DNA of 64,000 bases from Rhodococcus koreensis (GCF_900105905.1 NZ_FNSV01000005.1:2418001-2482000), one strand, 5' to 3'. Shown: positions 1 to 8,802, numbered from the stretch's first letter. The notes: generated by a model from the letters alone, not told the origin. Numbers and translations are program-made.

Positions 1-393
1 GGTTGTCCTGTTCGGCAGCGCAGGAGGTGTCGCCGGCTGATCAGGAAACAATTCTGCGGAAGAATGCTATTGATGCAGGATCTCGGATCTGCAAGGAGCG
101 CCGTTCGTGTCTCGAGGGAGCAGCGGGCGGGGCGCGGCCGGATGCTCGACGACGCGACCCGCAGCCAGCCGATGGTGGTGCGGTGTGGCGGAATCGATTG
201 TTCCGGTTTATAGGTGGCGCGGATCGAGCGGTTCTTGTCGGAGGTCGGCGTTACAGTCGAGTCCCTACGAGGTGGCGTGGCAGAGGGTGGGAAATGGGGG
301 GTGATCGATGAGCTTGTCGGGGATGGGGGCACTTCTCGGAGAAGCGACAGGCCAAGTTGCATTCAGTTGGAGCCTGGTGCCGGACCGGCCGGC

Positions 394-2199
394 ATGACCG
401 GGCCGGGATCGCCCGCGCCGCGGCAGTTCGCGTTCACCACCCGCGCCCATGTGGCGGTCGACGACGCGACTGGCGAGTCGATTGGTCTCGACGAGGTCGA
501 CATCCGGGTGGGGTGGCTCCTCGACCTGATTGTGGCGGCCGGCACCGAGTTGGTGTCGCGGCTGTGGCAGCCGGTCACGTTCGACGTGCTCGCCGCCGGT
601 CTGGACGGCCAGGACCGCAGGCTGCCCGCACAGGGCCACGTCGCCGCGGCCCGCCTCGGCTGGCACCCGCACTACCCGGACGGAATCTACGTGCCCTCGC
701 GGGTGAGCAGGGTGGTAACGGCGCAGGTGATGGCGACCCTGCGGACCCTCGCCTACCGGGACACCGCGATCACGGCACTGTTCGAGCGGTTCGACCCGGC
801 CACGGGCCGGATAGCCCCGCCCACCGCCGCCGCGGACCGTGTGCCGTTGGGTTTCGCCCGGGGCGTGCGGCGCCAGCTCATCGCCCACGCCCGCCGCGAG
901 GGCGCGGCGCCCTCGACCCGGTTGCGGATCACCGACGTCCAGGAACCACCGCAGACGAGCGCGATGGCCCGGCTCTCGGCAGCCGACCGGCAACTCGCCC
1001 AGATCACCGCGACAGACCGCGAGCTGGTGTTGACGGTGAAGCTGCCGACCTGCCCGGCCCCGGCGGGGCGGGCGCAGTGGCGCAGTGTTCGGGTGACCGC
1101 CGCCATCCCCGGGCACCTGCACGGCCGGGCGATCACCGACTGGCATCTGCCGACCCTGGTCCTCGACCGGAAGGGTCTGTTGTGGCAGTGCGCCGCGACC
1201 GAACTCGTCCCGGCAGGCGACCTGGGATCGGCGACCGTCGCGGTCGGGGTCGATTGGTCCCCGTCCACGCTCGGCGCCGCCGCCATCACCACCGAAAACC
1301 CGGACGGGTTGTCCTCGGATTACCGGGGCGTCACGTACGACGACCGCGGCCTCGGGACCAAACTCACACGCCTACAGACCGAGGGGCAGATGCTGCACCG
1401 CAAGGCCGCCCGGTTGACACGCCTGGCCGCCACCGCCCCACCCGAGGTCCGTGCACAACTCGAGGAGAAGATCGCCGTCCTCGACGGGCACCGCACCGCG
1501 GTGGGCGTCAAACGGGGAAAGATCAACCGGGAACTGGCGTTTCACTTCGGCCGGCAGGTCACCGACTACGCCGAGGCGGCGGGCGCGACGGTGATCGCGG
1601 TCGAGGACCTCACCACCCTCGAGACCCGCGGGCACGGCCGGGTCAACAACAATCGGGCCGCGCAGTCCGCCCGCCGCAAAGCGGTCACCTCACTCGCGCA
1701 CACCGCCGCCGGTATCGGTGTGACGGTGGTCACGGTGCCCGCCCGCGGATCGTCCGCACAATGTCCGGGCTGCGACGAACCACTTGCCCGGCCCGGCGGC
1801 TACCACACCGCGTGGTGCCCGGACTGCCGGGTCGGCGGCAACCGCGACCACATCGCCGGGGTTAACCTGGCCAAACGAGCACTGCTCGGCAGAGGCAAGG
1901 CCACCCGGCGGCGGGGTCAGCTGCCTGCGATTCGGGTCGCCGAGCACGCACCGGTGCGCAAGTCCCGGGACAAGACCAGTCCGACACCACCTCGGCCGCG
2001 GCATCGCCGGGTCCGCCGCAGCCAGCCCACCACAACACCGCGGTCGGGGGTGACTCCGAACAGGCATGTCCCTGCACCCGAAGCGTCGGTGTGGGACACG
2101 GTCCAACCCACACCACCACACGACGATGCGGGTAGCCGTGACACACGTACATCTCCAACAAACGCCACACCAGTGGCACGAAGTATGAGATATACGTAG
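394..2199 (+). CDS. TnpB-like RNA-guided nuclease (RuvC + zinc ribbon), transposon-associated
   Basis: From ATG 394 the protein has 601 residues; in-frame starts at GTG 301 and upstream are possible. A helical N-terminal half is followed by a beta-rich wedge-like stretch and a split RuvC domain. The motifs are VGVDW (Asp287), VIAVEDL (Glu404), a zinc ribbon CPGC...CPDC (Cys457, 460, 475, 478) and GGNRDH (Asp485). This order, with the ribbon between RuvC-II and RuvC-III, is that of TnpB and Cas12. All three acidic residues are present, so nuclease activity is plausible. Known TnpB proteins use an RNA from the 3' end of their element to cut DNA. The roughly 100-residue tail after RuvC-III is rich in Pro, Arg and Thr and unlike a folded domain; it may be coding sequence overlapping the guide RNA scaffold. 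The protein is longer than usual TnpB (about 400 residues). No CRISPR array is nearby, so a Cas12 role is unlikely. Confidence 0.8.
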   Translation: MTGPGSPAPRQFAFTTRAHVAVDDATGESIGLDEVDIRVGWLLDLIVAAGTELVSRLWQPVTFDVLAAGLDGQDRRLPAQGHVAAARLGWHPHYPDGIYVPSRVSRVVTAQVMATLRTLAYRDTAITALFERFDPATGRIAPPTAAADRVPLGFARGVRRQLIAHARREGAAPSTRLRITDVQEPPQTSAMARLSAADRQLAQITATDRELVLTVKLPTCPAPAGRAQWRSVRVTAAIPGHLHGRAITDWHLPTLVLDRKGLLWQCAATELVPAGDLGSATVAVGVDWSPSTLGAAAITTENPDGLSSDYRGVTYDDRGLGTKLTRLQTEGQMLHRKAARLTRLAATAPPEVRAQLEEKIAVLDGHRTAVGVKRGKINRELAFHFGRQVTDYAEAAGATVIAVEDLTTLETRGHGRVNNNRAAQSARRKAVTSLAHTAAGIGVTVVTVPARGSSAQCPGCDEPLARPGGYHTAWCPDCRVGGNRDHIAGVNLAKRALLGRGKATRRRGQLPAIRVAEHAPVRKSRDKTSPTPPRPRHRRVRRSQPTTTPRSGVTPNRHVPAPEASVWDTVQPTPPHDDAGSRDTRTSPTNATPVARSMRYT

Positions 2200-2213
2200 A
2201 CGCTTGTACCCGT
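2030..2213 (+). ncRNA. possible omega/reRNA region of the TnpB element
   Basis: In studied TnpB elements the guide RNA comes from the 3' end of tnpB plus the right end, and its guide is the flanking host sequence. This stretch covers the low-complexity 3' end of the nuclease gene and the right-end hairpin at 2164-2177. By that rule the guide would be the sugar dehydrogenase sequence just beyond 2213. This is inference from family knowledge; no promoter or full fold was established. Confidence 0.3.
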
Positions 2214-3022
2214 AGTTCCCCCAGGAGGTTCACCTCGTCGTCCCATGACGTTCCGTGATCGACGGCGTAGACGCGACCCGTTCCCGGCTGCTGCGCGAGC
2301 CCCTGCGCGTTCCGGTGGCCCAGGGTGTAGACGGGGCTAGCCGGGTCCGGATTTCCGGCTGCGGGGGTGCCGTCGGCGTTGATGTGGAGGGTCTTGCCGC
2401 CCAGCGAGTTCGGATCCTGCGACACGGTCGGCTGCGCCGTGTCACCGGTGCCGACGAACAGGGTGCCGTCGGCGGCCGTCAGGATCCGGCAACCGCCGTG
2501 ACGTCTCTGGTCGACGGGGATTCCGGTAAGGATCGCGGCACCGCGGGTCAGCGCCGTCCAGCCGGCATCGACGGTCCACGACTGGATCCGGATGTCGGTG
2601 ACGCCGCCGCCCTGGAATCCCTGGCACGTGTACAGAGTGCGCGTTTGTGCGAAGTTGCTCGCGAGTGCGATACCCATCAGCCCGGTCTCGGACTGCGCGT
2701 AGAGGTCGGCGAGATCGGCGGTGACCGGTCCGCTGCTGCCGTCCGCCCGCCGGACGAAGAACCCGCCCGACCGCTGCCCCGTGAGCACCGCGCCGTCCGG
2801 GGCCTGCACGGCGTCCCACGGATGGTCGAGTCCGTCGAGGACGGGTGTGACCGTCAGGGCGGGAAGTGTGTCTTCCGTCGGTACTCCCGGGCCGTCGCTG
2901 CCCGAGCCGAGACTTCCCGTGTCGAACGGAATGGGCAGCGGCTGAGCGGATGCCTGCGCGGCGGGAAGGCCGATCACGGCCGTGGTGGCGAGAGCAAGGG
3001 CAGCGAGCTTCGGTTGACGCAC
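2214..3022 (-). pseudogene. secreted PQQ-type glucose/sorbosone dehydrogenase, 3'-truncated by insertion
   Basis: About 269 residues of a periplasmic or secreted sugar dehydrogenase of the GSDH/YliI beta-propeller family remain. Start GTG 3022 is chosen because GAGGAG lies five bases upstream and a clear signal peptide follows (MRQPKLAALALATTAVIG, then AQASAQ). Recognisable propeller pieces include GLDHPWDAVQAPDGAVL, GETGLMGIAL-like and YTLGHRNAQGLA. The family-typical DEVNLL follows, after which homology stops and the frame runs into the mobile element, stopping only at 1862. The conserved segment after DEVNLL and the C-terminal blades are missing here; they may lie beyond the other end of the element. 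The product is probably inactive. Family members oxidise aldoses with PQQ. Confidence 0.75.
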
Positions 3023-3095
3023 AAGGTCTCCTCGGGTCGTTGACGCGCTACGCGGCAACTATAAGCGCGCCGACGCCCCCAGTTGATCTTGTCGG

Positions 3096-4070
3096 TCACC
3101 TCCGCGCGGCGCACACCAGCGCGAAGCGCTCGTCCGGGTCGGTCCAGGTGCGGTCGACGCCGAATCCCGCCTCCGCCAACTCCCGTCGGACGCCGTCGAG
3201 AGTGAACTTGGCGGAGATCTCCGTCCGCAGCTGCTCCCCCGCGGCGAACTCGACGTCAAGATCCAGCTCGGCGATACGAATCGACATCGCCCGCTCGGCC
3301 TCGAGCCGCATCTCGATCCACTCGTTGCCGGCGTCCCACAGCGCGACGTGCCGGAACTCGTCCACCGGGAAATCCGCGTCGAGCTGCGAGTTGAGTACCT
3401 GCAGCACGTTGCGGTTGAACTGCGCCGTCACTCCGGCCGCGTCATCGTAAGCGGGAACGAGGACGGCGGGATCGATCACCAGTCCGACACCGAGGAGGAG
3501 GTGCTCCCCCGGTTCCAGGACGTCGGCGATCCCGGAAAGGAACTCCGCCCGCTCGGCGGGCACCATGTTTCCGAGGGTGCCCCCGAGGAACGCGATCGTG
3601 CGGCGGCCACCACGGGGAAGGTGGTGCAGCGACTCGGTGAAATCGCTGACGACGCCGCGCACGGTCAGATTCGGGAACTCCACGCCGATCTGCTCCGCCG
3701 CACCCTCGAGCGCGGACACCGACACGTCCTGCGGTACGTACGTATGGAGGCTTCCGTGCCGGGTACCGGCGCCGAGCAGGAGCCGCGTCTTCTCCGAGGA
3801 CCCTGATCCGAGTTCCACGAGGATCTCCGGCGCCGCGACCTCGGCGATCTCCCCCGAATATCGCCTCAGCAGTTCCCGTTCCGTCCGCGTAGGGAAATAT
3901 TCGGGCAACGCGGTAATCTGCTCGAACAGCTCGCTTCCGCGCGCGTCGTAGAAGTATTTGGGAGGCAGCCACTTAGGGTTCGACGTGAGCCCGACGGTGG
4001 CGTCCTTACGCAGAGCGGCCCTGAGCTGCTCGGGCTGCAGGTACACCTCGAGGGTCGGTGTGGTGGTCAT
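3096..4070 (-). CDS. egtD: histidine N-alpha-trimethyltransferase EgtD
   Basis: 324 residues. EgtD methylates histidine three times with S-adenosylmethionine to give hercynine, the first step of ergothioneine synthesis in the cytosol. The SAM-binding motif ELGSGSSEKT is at about residues 86-95. The typical KYFYDARGSELFEQIT segment (38-53) and the PEYFPTR loop (57-63) that line the histidine pocket are intact, as is LGGTLGN. Its ATG overlaps the egtC stop as ATGA, so the genes are translationally coupled. It is the last gene of egtABCD. Length and motifs match mycobacterial EgtD. Confidence 0.95.
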   Translation of the reverse strand: MTTTPTLEVYLQPEQLRAALRKDATVGLTSNPKWLPPKYFYDARGSELFEQITALPEYFPTRTERELLRRYSGEIAEVAAPEILVELGSGSSEKTRLLLGAGTRHGSLHTYVPQDVSVSALEGAAEQIGVEFPNLTVRGVVSDFTESLHHLPRGGRRTIAFLGGTLGNMVPAERAEFLSGIADVLEPGEHLLLGVGLVIDPAVLVPAYDDAAGVTAQFNRNVLQVLNSQLDADFPVDEFRHVALWDAGNEWIEMRLEAERAMSIRIAELDLDVEFAAGEQLRTEISAKFTLDGVRRELAEAGFGVDRTWTDPDERFALVCAARR

Positions 4071-4813
4071 CGTGCTCCCATCTCGAGCGGGGTGACGATC
4101 AGGTGTCCGGGACGTGCACTGACGAAGTGACGGTCCGGAATCGATTGCCATGCGGGGTTGTCGTCGTAGGGTTCGGACATCACGATGGCTCGTTCGTCGT
4201 CGACGAGCACCGACAGCGAATGATGCCAGGTGGTGGCCCACAGTTCCGTGCCGTTGCCCAGCAGCAGATTCAATCGGGAGTTCGGCGCGGCGGCGACGAC
4301 GGACTGGACGAGCGAACTCATCGCCTTCTCGGGGTCCTGCTCGCCGAGCGCCCGGCGCAGCAGCAGCCACAACGCGGCCGAATCGGTCGGCGCCTCGAGT
4401 TGCAGCAGATCGCTCGCGGGGAGTTCCGCGGCGAGCCCGGCGAGCGACTCGGGCCACCCGCGCACCACACCGTTGTGACTGAACGCCCAGGTGTCGTCGG
4501 AGAACGGTGCGCAGGCCGTGTGCTGCACGGGCATCCCGACCGTCGCCGACCGGGCGGCGGCCACCACGGCGCGGGAGCGGATGTTCGGCAACGTCTCTCG
4601 CACGACCGGATCCGACCACAGCGGCGCGGCACTGCGGTAGCGGGAGAAGCCGTCCGCACCCCACCACCCGACGCCGAACCCGTCGGCGTTGATGGTTCCG
4701 CCGCCCCTCATGTCGCGTGGCGCGTAGGACTGATGCACCAACGAGTTCTCGCCGCGGCTGACGAGGTCGGCCACTGATCGTTCCGGTCCCAGATAGCCCA
4801 GGTGTCGGCACAT
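4067..4813 (-). CDS. egtC: gamma-glutamyl hercynylcysteine sulfoxide hydrolase EgtC (class II amidotransferase)
   Basis: 248 residues. The start MCRHLGYLG is chosen because class II glutamine amidotransferase-fold (Ntn) hydrolases need Cys2 as N-terminal nucleophile; longer in-frame starts would bury it. Later blocks include GGGTINADGFGVGWW, AFSHNGVV and APTDSAALW, typical of the fold. EgtC removes the gamma-glutamyl group from the sulfoxide made by EgtB. One base separates its ATG from the egtB stop and it overlaps egtD by four bases, so it sits inside a tight operon. Confidence 0.93.
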   Translation of the reverse strand: MCRHLGYLGPERSVADLVSRGENSLVHQSYAPRDMRGGGTINADGFGVGWWGADGFSRYRSAAPLWSDPVVRETLPNIRSRAVVAAARSATVGMPVQHTACAPFSDDTWAFSHNGVVRGWPESLAGLAAELPASDLLQLEAPTDSAALWLLLRRALGEQDPEKAMSSLVQSVVAAAPNSRLNLLLGNGTELWATTWHHSLSVLVDDERAIVMSEPYDDNPAWQSIPDRHFVSARPGHLIVTPLEMGAR

Positions 4814-4814
4814 C

Positions 4815-6119
4815 TCAGTAGTCGTCTCCCGGAAGGTCTCGGGCACAGCGGAATCCGGAGAAGATCTGCCTGCGGATCGGGTGGTCCCAGTTGCGGAACG
4901 TCCCGCGGCACGCCACCGGATCGGTGCCGAACGAACCGCCGCGCAGCACGCGGTAGTCGCCGCCGAAGAATACCTCCGAGTACTCGCGGTACGGGAACGC
5001 CGCAAACCCGGGATAGGGCTCGAAGGACGACGACGTCCACTCCCACACGTCGCCGATCAGCTGATGTACGCCGAGCGGGGACGCCCCCGACGGGTATACC
5101 CCGACCACCGCGGGTCCGAGGTGGCGCTGTCCGAGGTTGGCGAGCGAGGAGTCGGGTTCGGCGTCACCCCAGGGGAATCGGCGCGATCGGCCGGTGAACG
5201 GGTCCCACCGCGCCGCCTTCTCCCATTCGGCTTCCGTCGGCAGCCTCTTGCCGTCCCAGCGTGCGAACGCCTCGGCCTCGAAGAAGCAGACGTGCACCAC
5301 CGGTTCCTGGGGATGAATCGGCTCGGTGACCCCGAACCTGCGGCGCCACCACGTTCCGCAGCCGTCGTTCTCCCAGAACTGGGGTGCTTCCAGCCCGGCG
5401 TCGAGGCGATGCGCCCATCCCCGCTCGCTCCACAACTCGGGGCGCGCGTACCCACCGTCGTCGACGAACTCGAGGTAGCGGGCGTTGGTGACAGGGACGG
5501 CGTCGATCACGAACGCCGGAACGTCTACGCGGTGCGCGGTCCTCTCGTTGTCGAGCGCCCACGGATCGTCCGACGTTCCCATCGTGAATTCGCCGGAGGG
5601 AACGACCACTTCGTCCTCGGCGATCGCCCCACCGACACGCGGCGCGCTCTCCGCGGTCAACACCGCTGCACCGGAACGTAGTTGGTGGGTGGCGAGCATC
5701 GTTTCCGCGTGCTGCTGTTCGTGCTGCGCGATCATGCCGAACGCGAATCCGTTCTCCTCGAGCGGCCGGCCCCGGAACGTGCTGCGGTCGAGGACGTCCC
5801 ACACCTTGTCTCGAACGGTGCGTATGTAATCCCTGGCCGCGTCCGGGCTCAGCAGCGGCAGGGAGGGCCGGGAGTTCCTCGAATGTTTGAATGCGTCGTA
5901 CAACTCGTCGATGTCGCGGCGGACGGGTTCACGGCCGCCGACGTCCCGCACGAGCCACAATTCTTCCTGATTGCCGATGTGCGCGAGATCCCACACGAGC
6001 GGGCTCATCAACGGGGAATGCTGTGCGACGAGGTCCTCCCCGTCGACACAGTCCGTCAACCCGGCGGTGCGCTCCCGCGCCCGTGTCAACACCGTCTCGA
6101 TCTTCTCGCGGGTACCCAT
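4815..6119 (-). CDS. egtB: hercynine oxygenase EgtB (iron-dependent sulfoxide synthase)
   Basis: 434 residues. EgtB joins gamma-glutamylcysteine to hercynine using oxygen and non-haem iron. The N-terminal DinB-like domain carries the iron ligands His47 (DLAHIG) and His133/His137 (AQHEQQHAE). The C-terminal half is a formylglycine-generating-enzyme-like domain with GEFTMGT, PVTNARYLEFV, RLPTEAEWEKAAR, GDVWEWTSS and GFRCAR. ATG 6119 overlaps the egtA stop as ATGA. Confidence 0.95.
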   Translation of the reverse strand: MGTREKIETVLTRARERTAGLTDCVDGEDLVAQHSPLMSPLVWDLAHIGNQEELWLVRDVGGREPVRRDIDELYDAFKHSRNSRPSLPLLSPDAARDYIRTVRDKVWDVLDRSTFRGRPLEENGFAFGMIAQHEQQHAETMLATHQLRSGAAVLTAESAPRVGGAIAEDEVVVPSGEFTMGTSDDPWALDNERTAHRVDVPAFVIDAVPVTNARYLEFVDDGGYARPELWSERGWAHRLDAGLEAPQFWENDGCGTWWRRRFGVTEPIHPQEPVVHVCFFEAEAFARWDGKRLPTEAEWEKAARWDPFTGRSRRFPWGDAEPDSSLANLGQRHLGPAVVGVYPSGASPLGVHQLIGDVWEWTSSSFEPYPGFAAFPYREYSEVFFGGDYRVLRGGSFGTDPVACRGTFRNWDHPIRRQIFSGFRCARDLPGDDY

Positions 6120-7333
6120 CAGCGTTCCTCGCTCGGGGCCTGGCCCCGGCAACATCGTTCGGCGGCGGCATCGAGCAGTCTGACGAATTCGGGGTCGGGC
6201 GAGTACGCCGCCGCAAGCGACAGCAGAGCTGTTGCCGCAGCGCGCAGTTCGAGGTCGGCCAGGCCGAACTCGGCCGCGTCCCGCCAGCGTTCGGCGGTGG
6301 GCAGCGCCGCGTCGAGCGCCTCGGCCATGGCACCCGGACCCGACAGCAGCGCGTCGATCGCCGCAATGGGAACCCGCCACTGGTCGCCCGGTTGCGCATC
6401 GAGATAGCGCACTTCGAGATGACCGGCCGCACGAACGGGCGGAAACAGGGTGGTGAGGTGATAATCGAGGTCGGCGGGCGTCGGACGTCCGATCACGTCG
6501 TCCAACGCGCCCTCGACCCAGTCCGCGAAAGTTGCACCGTCGGGCGCCGTCCAGTCCGTTCCGTCGTTGCGGATGCACAGCAACGGCACGTCCAGCACCC
6601 ACCCCGCATAGTCCGCGATGTGCGGGGTTCCGATGGTGCGCGGCGAATCGAGTTCGAGCCACGTACGCATTCGCTGCGACGCCCACTGCCCGTCGGGTAC
6701 CCCGTAGAGCCGCGGCGAACACGCGAAGGCCGCGATCAATGCGGGCCCGATGGCATGGAGCAGGTGCCACCGCCTCTCCACCGCAACCGGATCGGCCCCG
6801 GCGTCCACGCTGATCTGCGTTGCGGCGGTGTTGCACATCATCAGCTTCCCGAAGGGCCCGATGCCGGTGAAGCGGGATTCCATGGCGCAGTACCGCGGCG
6901 ATTGGAGGAGACGTTGCGCGGGCCGGCGGGTGTCCGCGGCCTCGGACGACATGAGGATCGATCGGGTCGACAGCAGGTCCGCGAGAACCGCCTGATCGGC
7001 GGCGAGATAGTCGCACAATTCGCGTGCGGAGTAATAGGGGGCGCTGGACAGTTCGATCTGTCCGCCGGGTTCGACCGTGACGGCGCTGCCACCGGGAAGG
7101 GGCTGAGCAGGAGAAGAGGGATCGATGGTTCTGGGGGTGTGCGGCCCGAGAGCTTCGGCGAGAGCGGCGAGGTCGGGGCGCACGTATTCCGGCAGTTGCG
7201 CGGTCAGCCACTCCAATTCCGCGCCGATCAGCTGCGGTGGCCCCAGTTTGAAACACACACCACCGAGGTACGCCTCCGCCGCCGGCCGCGACGTGAAACA
7301 CGTTGCCTCGACGGACTGAACTGCTGTAGCCAT
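6119..7333 (-). CDS. egtA: glutamate-cysteine ligase EgtA
   Basis: 404 residues. EgtA makes gamma-glutamylcysteine from glutamate and cysteine with ATP, feeding EgtB. The protein has the GCS2-like glutamate-cysteine ligase pattern of mycobacterial EgtA: GAELEWL near the start, ALGPHTPRTIDPSSPAQPLPG, a VEPGGQIELSS segment, and MCNTAATQISVDAG. The ATG at 7333 is preceded by GGGGAGGG at a good distance; the open frame extends upstream without homology. First gene of egtABCD, divergent from the class V PLP gene 145 bases away. Confidence 0.92.
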   Translation of the reverse strand: MATAVQSVEATCFTSRPAAEAYLGGVCFKLGPPQLIGAELEWLTAQLPEYVRPDLAALAEALGPHTPRTIDPSSPAQPLPGGSAVTVEPGGQIELSSAPYYSARELCDYLAADQAVLADLLSTRSILMSSEAADTRRPAQRLLQSPRYCAMESRFTGIGPFGKLMMCNTAATQISVDAGADPVAVERRWHLLHAIGPALIAAFACSPRLYGVPDGQWASQRMRTWLELDSPRTIGTPHIADYAGWVLDVPLLCIRNDGTDWTAPDGATFADWVEGALDDVIGRPTPADLDYHLTTLFPPVRAAGHLEVRYLDAQPGDQWRVPIAAIDALLSGPGAMAEALDAALPTAERWRDAAEFGLADLELRAAATALLSLAAAYSPDPEFVRLLDAAAERCCRGQAPSEER

Positions 7334-7478
7334 TCGACCCTCCCCTTCGGGCGCCGCCTGAACGTCGTTATCGACATTAGAGCGCCTCGGCCGTCGATGC
7401 ACGCCCCATCGGCATCTTTTCGAGGAACGTGCACGGGTACGTTCGAGTGCATTCATTGCGAAAAGGGAGGTATCGGAC
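7334..7478. promoter_or_regulatory. divergent promoter region, egtABCD and class V PLP gene
   Basis: 145 bases between two divergent starts. On the minus strand TAATGT and GATAAC near 7370-7380 are possible -10 elements for egtA. On the plus strand AAAGGGAGG precedes the ATG at 7479. No clear inverted repeat that would mark an operator was found. Confidence 0.4.
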
Positions 7479-8654
7479 ATGCTCGACCTCGAGCAGGCGC
7501 GACGGGACACCCCGGGCTGCCTCGACAAGGTGTTCCTGGACAGCGCGGGCTCCTCGCTTCCGCCGACCCCGGTCCTGGACGCCGTGTTCGCGCACCTGCG
7601 CCGGGAGGCCGACGTGGGCGGCTACGTCGCGGCCGCCGAACGGGCCGACGATCTCGCGGCCGTGAAGTCGTCCCTGGGCCGGCTGATCGGGGCGAGCGCC
7701 GACAGCATCGCCCTGGTGGACAGTGCCACCACCGCCTGGAACGACTTCTTCCATGCCGTCCCGCTCCGGGCCGGTGACCGGGTGCTGATCTCGGAGGTCG
7801 AGTACGCCAGTAACGCCATCGCCGTCCTGCAGCGGGCCCGGTCCGTGGGTGCGACCGTCGACGTGATCCCCAGCGACCCCGCAGGCCAGATCGACGTCGC
7901 CGCCCTGGAGACGCTCCTCGACGACCGGGTCCGTCTGGTGTCCCTCGTGCACGTGCCCACCAACGGCGGCCTGGTCAACCCCGTTCGCGAGGTGACGGAG
8001 CTGGCACATTCGCACGGCGCGCTGGTGCTGCTCGACGCGTGCCAGTCCGTCGGCCAGATCGCCCTCGACGTGAGCGAACTGGGCGTCGACGCCCTCTCCG
8101 CCACGGGACGCAAGTGGCTGCGCGCACCGCGGGGCACCGGCTTCCTGTACGTCCGGCCGGAGCTGGCCGCGACGCTCGAACCGGCCGCGCTCGACCTGCA
8201 CAGCGCGGAGTGGACCGCGGCGGACGCGTACCGCCTCGCGACCGATGCCAGCCGGTTCGAGTTCTGGGAGTGCGACGTCGCCGCCCGCCTCGGACTCGGG
8301 GTGGCCGCCGACTATCTCCTCACCCTCGGGATGGACGAGGTGGAGGCGGCGGTGGCGGCCGGGGCCGAGCACCTCCGGTCGGGGCTCGCGGCGATCCCCC
8401 GCGTCACCGTGCGGGACCTCGGCGCCCGCCGGTGTGGAATCGTCTCGTTCACCGTCGACGGGTTCGACCCCGGCGACGTCCGGAAGCAGCTGGCCGCCCG
8501 CAACGTAACCGTCACCGCCAGCCTGCGCGGGTCGACGCTGCTGGACATGAGCGCCCGCGGGCTGGACGCCGTGGTGCGGGCGTCGCCGCACTATTTCTGC
8601 TCCCCGGACGATCTCGACCGGTTCCTCGCCGAGGTCCGGACCCTCGCGAAGTAG
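7479..8654 (+). CDS. class V PLP-dependent enzyme, EgtE-like candidate C-S lyase
   Basis: 391 residues, aminotransferase class V fold (isopenicillin epimerase/cysteine desulfurase type). The PLP lysine is Lys212 in SATGRKWLRAPRGTGF, with the cofactor-binding Asp in LLDACQSVGQ shortly before. Near the N-terminus it has DSAGSSLPP and VGGYVAA, the latter shared with mycobacterial EgtE as I recall it. EgtE is the PLP lyase that cleaves hercynylcysteine sulfoxide to ergothioneine, and no other candidate lies in this locus. In mycobacteria egtE is the last gene of the operon; here it is divergent. Start ATG 7479 follows GGGAGG. Assignment to EgtE rests on family and position only. Confidence 0.7.
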   Translation: MLDLEQARRDTPGCLDKVFLDSAGSSLPPTPVLDAVFAHLRREADVGGYVAAAERADDLAAVKSSLGRLIGASADSIALVDSATTAWNDFFHAVPLRAGDRVLISEVEYASNAIAVLQRARSVGATVDVIPSDPAGQIDVAALETLLDDRVRLVSLVHVPTNGGLVNPVREVTELAHSHGALVLLDACQSVGQIALDVSELGVDALSATGRKWLRAPRGTGFLYVRPELAATLEPAALDLHSAEWTAADAYRLATDASRFEFWECDVAARLGLGVAADYLLTLGMDEVEAAVAAGAEHLRSGLAAIPRVTVRDLGARRCGIVSFTVDGFDPGDVRKQLAARNVTVTASLRGSTLLDMSARGLDAVVRASPHYFCSPDDLDRFLAEVRTLAK

Positions 8655-8738
8655 CCCCGTCGGGCGGCCGGGCCCACGCCCGTGTCCGAGCGCGACGTCC
8701 CACTCATCGGGAGATCCACCGAATCGGGTTTTGTAACA

Positions 8739-8759
8739 GGTTACCGTTTGGGGGTAACC
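8739..8759. promoter_or_regulatory. inverted repeat in promoter of ketosteroid dehydrogenase gene
   Basis: GGTTACC, seven bases, GGTAACC: a perfect 7-base inverted repeat ending 43 bases before the ATG at 8803, overlapping where a promoter would lie (CACTAT at about 8766 is a possible -10). It looks like a repressor or activator operator. The sequence does not resemble the KstR or KstR2 motifs as I recall them. Confidence 0.5.
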
Positions 8760-8802
8760 CACGTCACACTATGCCTGTGACCGCCCGAGAGGACTTCCAC
8801 CC

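Larger units (their letters stand above)
1..2213 (+). mobile_element. TnpB-type insertion element, right-hand part (left end outside window)
   Basis: The segment carries one large gene for a TnpB-like RuvC nuclease and ends where the coding frame of a sugar dehydrogenase on the other strand breaks off, near 2213. The junction is set by loss of sugar-dehydrogenase homology after the residues DEVNLLG. A small hairpin, GCCAC-ACCA-GTGGC at 2164-2177, lies about 35 bases inside this end, as subterminal hairpins do in IS200/IS605-like elements. No Y1 or serine transposase is visible. Bases 1-393 hold only short, unrecognised open frames; a partial tnpA to the left of the window cannot be excluded. 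The exact end may be off by several bases. Confidence 0.6.

Noticed and set aside
3..311. Possible transposase remnant at the left edge
   Set aside because: The translation has no serine-recombinase or Y1 transposase motif and the region is cut by the window edge.
357..1865. 502-codon frame overlapping the TnpB-like gene
   Set aside because: Frame-shifted shadow of the nuclease gene; Arg/Pro-rich with no RuvC motifs.
1..2213. Type V CRISPR system
   Set aside because: The nuclease resembles Cas12, but no direct repeats with spacers, cas1, cas2 or cas4 were seen nearby.
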